From NCBI GenBank assembly GCA_008636095.1, contig VSJD01000005.1, positions 1-10,000 of the forward strand: DNA of 10,000 nt, in the 5' to 3' direction. A program made the position numbers and the translations under genes. Within the stretch, counting starts at the first letter, position 1. Every line of letters begins with the position of its first letter. Origin of the DNA: Kiritimatiellota bacterium (GTDB lineage Bacteria > Verrucomicrobiota > Kiritimatiellia > JAAZAB01). The notes beneath the pieces are model-generated. The model worked only from the letters and a program-made list of their open reading frames with translations, did no database searches and was not told where the DNA came from. Shown one piece after another: positions 5,415 through 10,000 of this stretch.

Positions 5415-8195
5415 ATGACAACACGAGGAGGCACACCGTTGGATGCAACCTGGCAGGGGGAAACGCGTTTTTTTTCCTCCGCCGGCGAGTTCGAGCGCGC
5501 CGCTATCCGGGCGGCAAGCGGAGGCGCCCTGGTGTTGTGTGCCACTGCGCGCCTGGCGCGGCGGCTATTGCACCGCTACCGACAGGAACGCCTACGCCTG
5601 GCAGATGGCACGAGCGGATGGGAAACACCAGCGGTGCGCTCGTTCCGCGGATGGGTCCACGAAACCTACGCCGATCTCTGGTCACCACGCCGTCCACTCT
5701 CTCCGGCCTTGTCGCTATGCCTTTGGCATAAGGCTGTGCAGGACGTGCAAGTGCCCGACGGTTTGATCGTGCAGCCAGCACTGTATGCCCAGTTGCAAGC
5801 TTCGCTGGATGCCCTGCTGGAGACCGGTCTCGATCCCGTTGGCAATGCCGGTAACCACCGGTTGGCCGGTTTCCGGCGCGAGGTTACCGTCCGATTCCTT
5901 GCACTCACCGAGCGCGAAGGTGTCGCGCTCTGGCGCGATATAGTGATGGCTCTCGGCACGGCCATTGCCGATGGGCGCGTGACTATTCCACAACATACGA
6001 TTTTGGCCGGCTTTAACGATATTTCGCCACTCGAACAACCGCTTTGTAACGCTCTCGCGGCGCGGAGCAAGACCGTGCTTTGGCGTTCTGAGGTCGAACC
6101 AGGCCCAACAACGCGTGTCCGCCTGTATGCCACCCCGGAACAGGAATGTCGCGCGGTTTGCGCCGATGTCTTGCGCGCCTGGAACGATGGCAACAAGAAT
6201 CTGGCAGTTGTCTTTGCCGATCATGCCTGTTTCCCCCTGCTCAAACGCTGTTTTGACGATCTGGCGGGATTGGAACGGCCAGACTTTGAACAGGCCATTC
6301 GCTACAATCTTTCGATCGGTACGCCGCTCATCGAGCATCCTCTTTTTCAAACCGCGATTATCCCCCTGCGGCTTCCGGGCGAACCCCTTCCCGTGCCGCT
6401 GTTAACTTCACTGCTCGTGTCGCCCTATATCCGGAAACCGGAATCCCAGCCCGTGGATAACCTGCGCGCCGCGCTATGGGAACCGGAGAGGATCCTGTCG
6501 CTGAAGGAAGCGTTTAAGGCGTTAGCCGACCGGGGCTATCCCATGACGCCGTTCCAACGCTTGGCCGTACTTCAAACGGCGCCATTGGCCGACTGGTTGG
6601 CTGGCATGCAAGGTTGCCTGACCGCGCTCGGCTTTTGCCGGTTTGAAGGCCAACACCGCTCTACCGACGTGTTGGCCCAACAGTATCTGGACGACATCAT
6701 CCGGAAATTGGTTCGGGAGGCCGGCGCAATCGTTATGAATGCTCCCTCTGCCTTGGCCTGGCTTTCCACGGCCGCCGCAAAAATTATTGTCGCCGAAAAA
6801 ACACCGGAAACCGCCGGCATCCAGGTCCTTAATCCGGCCGAATCGCGCGGTTTGGCGTTTGACCATCTATGGTTGGTCGGCGCCCATGGCACAGCCCTTT
6901 TGCCGCCTGCGCAGGAATGGCCGTTCCTGGACCCGGACGAACAGCGGCTTCTGGAGGGCGGTACGATCGAACGGCAGTGGGCACAAGGTAAACGACAGTT
7001 AGCGGCGCTCATGGCCGCCGCGCCGCATGTCCATGTCAGCCGCGCCGCGGAAGGCAACGAGGAAACGCCGTATGCGCCCTGCCCCCTTTTGCCCGACGAG
7101 GTCGGCGCCGATGGCAACCCGGTTCAGGTGGCATGCAACCTATGGGAAAGCCCAACGGCTGAATGGATGCGGGCGCGCTGGCTGAGGGAAGGCTATCTCG
7201 CGCTCGTTGACCACGGCGGTGTTGAGCCGACCCGCCATTCCGAAACAGCGGTCTCGCCATTGTCCGGTGAATGGAGTGTGACGGCGATCGAGGACCTGGC
7301 AGGGTGCCCGTTCCAATTCTTCTGCGGCCGCATGCTCAAACTGGAGCCGCTGGCCTTGACAGATACCGGCATTGATCCGCGAGTACGCGGAAAGTTTCTG
7401 CACGGCATCTTAAAAACATTTGCGGATGGGTTGTCCGACCATGCGAGTGGCTGGCCTGAAGACAACCACGGCACCCGAGCCTGGCTTGAGCAAGCTGTTG
7501 ATCATGAATTGTCACGTTGTCCGGACAATGTTTTCTGGCAAGTGGAGCGGCTCCGACTGCTGGGCGATTCGGAGATGCCGGGCATATTGCCGGCGTGGCT
7601 CGATCAGGAGCGCGAACGCTCGCGCGCCGGCTGGCGGTTTGCATTGACCGAAGCGCCGTTCGCTGGACTTGCGGTTGCCGGGCTTATTCTGCGCGGACGG
7701 ATTGATCGGATTGACCGCCATACTTCCGACGGCTTCGCCGTCTGGGATTACAAGTCCGGAACGATACCCTCCGTGGCATCCGTAATTGACAAGGTAACGG
7801 AACTTCAATTGCCCGCCTACCTGCTCGCGTTGCAGCGTGGACTTATTCCGGACCTCAAGGATACCGCCATTGGGCCGGTGCAGGCCGGATACATCGGCCT
7901 GGGAAAGGCAACGGATGTGAAAGTCGCCCCGCTCAGTTACCGGCACAACCCCGTCAACTGGAGCGAAGTTTTGCCTCAATGGGAAACGGCACTGACGCAA
8001 CGCGTGGAAGCCCCGCGCCAGGGGCGCTTTGAGGCCGATCCCCGCCCCGGAAGTCCCGCCATATTCCATGCGCGGGCAGGGGCCTGCCAGTTTTGCGAGT
8101 TCTTCAACTTGTGCGGGTTCTTCGACCGGCAGGACCAGCCGGATGACGGACGACAGACGACAGACGACGGACCAGAACGGACGGACGACGGATGA
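5415..8195 (+). CDS. addB: AddB-like helicase-nuclease subunit (PD-(D/E)XK, Fe-S)
   Basis: Probable partner of the helicase encoded downstream, resecting double-strand DNA ends for RecA-dependent repair. The N-terminal region (about residues 35-90) has the LCATARLARRLLHRYRQERL and ETPAVRSFRGWVHETY patterns of the 'probable DNA repair protein' branch of AddB. No Walker A is visible, so this half is a degenerate helicase fold, as in AddB. The C-terminal nuclease has GRIDRID (761-767) and VWDYKSG (776-782), giving the acidic residues and the D-Y-K triad (Asp778, Lys780). Cys631, Cys891, Cys894 and Cys900 reproduce the AddB iron-sulfur pattern (C...CxxCx5C) framing the nuclease. The 926 residues fit this branch (~900) and are shorter than Firmicute AddB (~1160). 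The last ~20 residues (QPDDGRQTTDDGPERTDDG) come from a heptad DNA array and are probably functionless. ATG 5415 is listed, but TTG 5439 has the better ribosome-binding site. Confidence 0.85.
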   Translation: MTTRGGTPLDATWQGETRFFSSAGEFERAAIRAASGGALVLCATARLARRLLHRYRQERLRLADGTSGWETPAVRSFRGWVHETYADLWSPRRPLSPALSLCLWHKAVQDVQVPDGLIVQPALYAQLQASLDALLETGLDPVGNAGNHRLAGFRREVTVRFLALTEREGVALWRDIVMALGTAIADGRVTIPQHTILAGFNDISPLEQPLCNALAARSKTVLWRSEVEPGPTTRVRLYATPEQECRAVCADVLRAWNDGNKNLAVVFADHACFPLLKRCFDDLAGLERPDFEQAIRYNLSIGTPLIEHPLFQTAIIPLRLPGEPLPVPLLTSLLVSPYIRKPESQPVDNLRAALWEPERILSLKEAFKALADRGYPMTPFQRLAVLQTAPLADWLAGMQGCLTALGFCRFEGQHRSTDVLAQQYLDDIIRKLVREAGAIVMNAPSALAWLSTAAAKIIVAEKTPETAGIQVLNPAESRGLAFDHLWLVGAHGTALLPPAQEWPFLDPDEQRLLEGGTIERQWAQGKRQLAALMAAAPHVHVSRAAEGNEETPYAPCPLLPDEVGADGNPVQVACNLWESPTAEWMRARWLREGYLALVDHGGVEPTRHSETAVSPLSGEWSVTAIEDLAGCPFQFFCGRMLKLEPLALTDTGIDPRVRGKFLHGILKTFADGLSDHASGWPEDNHGTRAWLEQAVDHELSRCPDNVFWQVERLRLLGDSEMPGILPAWLDQERERSRAGWRFALTEAPFAGLAVAGLILRGRIDRIDRHTSDGFAVWDYKSGTIPSVASVIDKVTELQLPAYLLALQRGLIPDLKDTAIGPVQAGYIGLGKATDVKVAPLSYRHNPVNWSEVLPQWETALTQRVEAPRQGRFEADPRPGSPAIFHARAGACQFCEFFNLCGFFDRQDQPDDGRQTTDDGPERTDDG
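5425..5441 (+). promoter_or_regulatory. Strong Shine-Dalgarno pointing to a TTG start
   Basis: GAGGAGG (5425-5431) stands 7 bases before TTG (5439-5441), which is codon 9 of the addB-like frame. The ATG at 5415 has AAGG only 2 bases upstream, a poor spacing. The TTG may therefore be the real or a second start; the 8 residues lost are not conserved-looking. Confidence 0.45.
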
Positions 8196-8197
8196 CG
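8142..8197 (+). repeat. Heptad tandem array at the addB-like 3' end
   Basis: Eight consecutive 7-base units of the GACGACG family fill 8142-8197 without a break: GATGACG, GACGACA, GACGACA, GACGACG, GACCAGA, ACGGACG, GACGACG, GATGACG. Only the fifth and sixth diverge strongly. The array encodes the last 17 residues of the addB-like protein, and its final unit provides the TGA stop (8193-8195). Confidence 0.9.
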
Positions 8198-8202
8198 TAA
8201 CG

Positions 8203-8223
8203 AAGAACCAAGAACAAAGAACC
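8203..8223 (+). repeat. AAGAACC heptad array
   Basis: Three abutting 7-mers, AAGAACC, AAGAACA and AAGAACC. A partial fourth (AAC at 8199-8201) keeps the same phase upstream. It directly follows the GACGACG array but has an unrelated unit. Confidence 0.75.
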
Positions 8224-8235
8224 GCTCCAACTTTT

Positions 8236-8275
8236 CAATCTTACAATCACTCAATCACTAATTATCTCAATATCA
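8236..8275 (+). repeat. CAATCACT octad array
   Basis: Five abutting 8-base units: CAATCTTA, CAATCACT, CAATCACT, AATTATCT, CAATATCA. The period is 8 here rather than 7. It ends 15 bases before the helicase start codon and so occupies part of its possible leader. Confidence 0.65.
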
Positions 8276-8290
8276 GGTTGGCTGTGCACT

Positions 8291-10000
8291 ATGAACATTG
8301 ACCGTGGTAAAACATCCCAAGCACCGGACATTCAGATTCGCCGTGAAGCGCTGGACACGCGCCGGAGTTTCATCCTGGAGGCGCCCGCCGGCTCCGGCAA
8401 GACAGCATTGTTGACCGCCCGCTTTCTTGCCCTGCTCGCCGATGTCGGGCATCCGCGCCAAATCCTGGCCGTCACCTTTACGCGCAAGGCGGCCGCCGAA
8501 ATGGCGGATCGTATTACCCGGACCCTGCGCCAGGCGCAAGACAACAGCTACACCGCACTACCCGACTCCTGGGAAGCCCGCCTGCTGGAACTGGCTCGCA
8601 ATGCGCTTAAAGTCCACCCGGACTGGGATGTCCTTCTGCGGAGCCCGGACGCATTTTTTGTGGACACTTTCCATGGTTTCTGCGGACGGGTCGCCCGGAA
8701 CTGGCCTTTGGAAGCCCGGACACCGCCCGCGTTTGCGCTGCTTGACGAAATCGGCCAAGAGGCCTTGCTGGATGAGGCCGTGGCCGAATACGTGCATGCT
8801 TTTGCCGCGACTCGACTGAGCTCGTCGAAGTCAGGCGATTCACGCCTGGACCCCGCGGAAATCGCCGCATTCCAGCGAAGGATGGTGGCCGCCAACAACA
8901 GTGTCCGCGTCATTTCCAATCAACTTGCCGACCTCCTTGCGCGGCGCGACCGGCTGGGCGACCTGATCACTATTTTCCGGCACCCGCTTGCGAAAGACGA
9001 ACTGGAGCGTCGCACGGAACAGTTAGCGGAGCATTACCTGGGCCGGCTCCACGATCATTTTGCCCGGCACAAAGAAAACTGGCTGGCATTACAGCGCTAT
9101 TTGGATGAACAAAAAACCGAATTGGCCGAAGCCCTATCAGCGGACATTCCCGGGCCGACCTTGCGCGACGTGTCGGCGTGGCAATCGGCCGCCAATGTTT
9201 TTCTCGTCAAGGCCGGCACGCCACGGAAGCAATTCAAGCCGGAGGAATTTGGCCAAAACTTTGCCAAAACACCCCAGGCTGATTTTATCCGGGAACTTCC
9301 GTCGGAAATTGCCTGGATTCTAAATTTCACGCGGGAGTGGCCGAACCCTCCTACGCCAAGGCGCTTTCCCCTACGCGAAACCGCTTCCACCTGCGCTCAG
9401 AGAGCTTCGGTGGACATGTCGGAGGGACAAGCCGGAGGGCAGGCGACCGGCGAACCCATTGGCTTCGAAGCGTTAAGCGACTGCATGCGCCTTGCCCGGG
9501 GTGCGCTGGAGCACTTTGGAAAGATGATGAACGCGCGCGGCCTGGACTTCATGGAGCTGGAACTGGCGGCCCTGCGGGCATTCAACCAGGCAGACCGGCC
9601 GGGCGACAGCCTGATTTTCTTCCATGAGCATCTACGGCATATTCTCGTGGACGAGGCGCAGGACATGAACGATAACCAGGTCCGTATTCTCAGCACGCTG
9701 ACCGAAGGCTGGGCGCCGGATGATGGGCGGACCGTATTTATTGTTGGCGATCCCAAGCAATCCATTTTCCGGTTCCGCCGGGCTGAGGTCAGCCTTTTCG
9801 AAGCGCTCAAGGCCAATGGTCTTTCCCGGAGCAGTGAAGCGCCACTGCCGTTGAAGGCGTTGAACCTCAACGCCAACTTCCGATCGCGGCCGCACCTGGT
9901 GGCATTCGCCAATACGGTTTTCGCCCGCGTCATGGCAACGCCCAACAAGGCGTTCGACGAAGTGTCATTTAATACGTCGGAACCCGCCCGCGACGAAGCC
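8291..10000 (+). CDS. addA: AddA/UvrD-type SF1 helicase, 3' end beyond window
   Basis: ATP-driven DNA helicase, the motor of an AddAB-like end-resection complex with the preceding nuclease subunit. The frame is open for all 570 codons to the window end, without a stop. Walker A APAGSGKT (residues 31-38), motif Ia VTFTRKAAAEM (61-71), DTFHGFCGRV (motif Ib region), Walker B VDEAQD (453-458), motif III VGDPKQSIFRFR (485-496) and LNANFRSRP (motif IV) are present in order. QSIFRFRRA is typical of AddA/RecB. AddA proteins have ~1100-1200 residues, so roughly half is missing; whether a C-terminal nuclease exists cannot be seen. Two segments look inserted: residues ~173-188 (tandem hairpins in the DNA) and ~352-386 (repeat-rich, Pro/Arg/Gly-rich). 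Both fall between helicase motifs and keep the frame. The ATG is preceded only by a weak AGG 13 bases upstream. The gene follows the addB-like gene by 95 bp of repeats. Confidence 0.87.
   Translation, partial: MNIDRGKTSQAPDIQIRREALDTRRSFILEAPAGSGKTALLTARFLALLADVGHPRQILAVTFTRKAAAEMADRITRTLRQAQDNSYTALPDSWEARLLELARNALKVHPDWDVLLRSPDAFFVDTFHGFCGRVARNWPLEARTPPAFALLDEIGQEALLDEAVAEYVHAFAATRLSSSKSGDSRLDPAEIAAFQRRMVAANNSVRVISNQLADLLARRDRLGDLITIFRHPLAKDELERRTEQLAEHYLGRLHDHFARHKENWLALQRYLDEQKTELAEALSADIPGPTLRDVSAWQSAANVFLVKAGTPRKQFKPEEFGQNFAKTPQADFIRELPSEIAWILNFTREWPNPPTPRRFPLRETASTCAQRASVDMSEGQAGGQATGEPIGFEALSDCMRLARGALEHFGKMMNARGLDFMELELAALRAFNQADRPGDSLIFFHEHLRHILVDEAQDMNDNQVRILSTLTEGWAPDDGRTVFIVGDPKQSIFRFRRAEVSLFEALKANGLSRSSEAPLPLKALNLNANFRSRPHLVAFANTVFARVMATPNKAFDEVSFNTSEPARDEA
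8809..8848 (+). repeat. Tandem hairpin segment inside the helicase gene
   Basis: Two adjoining inverted repeats. The first (8809-8832) pairs GACT with AGTC and CGAC with GTCG across one bulged A, around a TGAGCTC loop. The second pairs CAGGCG (8832-8837) with CGCCTG (8843-8848) around ATTCA. They encode a Ser-rich stretch (TRLSSSKSGDSRLDP) lying in the variable region after motif Ib. The dense dyad symmetry is unlike neighbouring coding DNA. Confidence 0.6.
9346..9449 (+). repeat. Repeat-rich in-frame segment inside the helicase gene
   Basis: The left end CCCTCCTACGCCAAGGCG (9346-9363) is an imperfect inverse of GCTTCGGTGGACATGTCGGAGGG (9404-9426). The right end contains a near-tandem 13-mer: GGACATGTCGGAG (9412-9424) and GGACAAGCCGGAG (9425-9437), with a decayed third copy. 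It encodes a low-complexity Pro/Arg then Gly/Gln-rich stretch (about residues 352-386) just before the helical region preceding Walker B. It reads as an old element insertion that kept the frame. Confidence 0.5.

Larger units (their letters stand above)
8196..8290. other. Intergenic spacer addB-like / addA-like made of arrays
   Basis: The 95 bp between the two repair genes is almost wholly repeat: the end of the GACGACG array, three AAGAACC units and five CAATCACT units, then about 15 bases before the helicase ATG. No promoter or terminator stands out. Its shortness and the shared strand favour one transcript. Confidence 0.7.

Noticed and set aside
5715..6350. 211-codon - strand frame opposite the addB-like gene
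   Set aside because: No ribosome-binding site or motif; the + strand frame has nuclease and iron-sulfur motifs and is continuous.
8142..8275. CRISPR-like array
   Set aside because: Units are 7-8 bases, abut without spacers and differ in sequence between blocks; no cas genes nearby.

Overview
The window reads as a stretch of bacterial chromosome: densely packed, moderately GC-rich, with clear Shine-Dalgarno sites and no phage, plasmid or insertion-sequence genes. The protein variants suggest a Gram-negative lineage outside the classical model groups: an ATCase with STRTF instead of STRTR, a divergent PyrE-like PRTase, an ArgG variant, and an AddB-like nuclease of the 'probable DNA repair protein' type. 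The gene edges carry period-7 and period-8 tandem arrays. Environmental PVC or Omnitrophota-like genomes come to mind, but that assignment is a guess from general familiarity and not proven here.

Region 1 (7-2958, + strand) is a tightly coupled run: a pyrE-like orotate phosphoribosyltransferase, pyrC dihydroorotase (11-bp overlap) and argG argininosuccinate synthase (4-bp ATGA overlap). Region 2 (2945-5231, - strand) is argF ornithine carbamoyltransferase followed downstream by pyrB aspartate carbamoyltransferase. The pyrB 3' end converges on argG and overlaps it by 14 bp. These five genes mix the pyrimidine and arginine pathways. PyrB and ArgF both consume carbamoyl phosphate, and PyrB and ArgG both consume aspartate, so the locus brings together genes for shared metabolic branch points. 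No carbamoyl-phosphate synthase, pyrI or pyrD lies in the window.

Region 3 (5415-10000, + strand) is a double-strand-break repair pair. The first gene is an AddB-like protein with a degenerate helicase half, a PD-(D/E)XK nuclease and the AddB-type iron-sulfur cysteines. The second is an AddA/UvrD-type superfamily 1 helicase that runs off the right edge. Together they would resect DNA ends for recombination.

The most unusual content is repetitive. Short arrays with exact period 7 (or 8) sit at the 3' ends of argF and the addB-like gene, form part of their last codons and stop codons, and fill the spacers downstream. The helicase gene carries two in-frame insert-like segments, one of tandem hairpins and one repeat-rich, reminiscent of palindromic elements that insert into coding sequences. 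A compact hairpin lies directly upstream of the pyrB ribosome-binding site.
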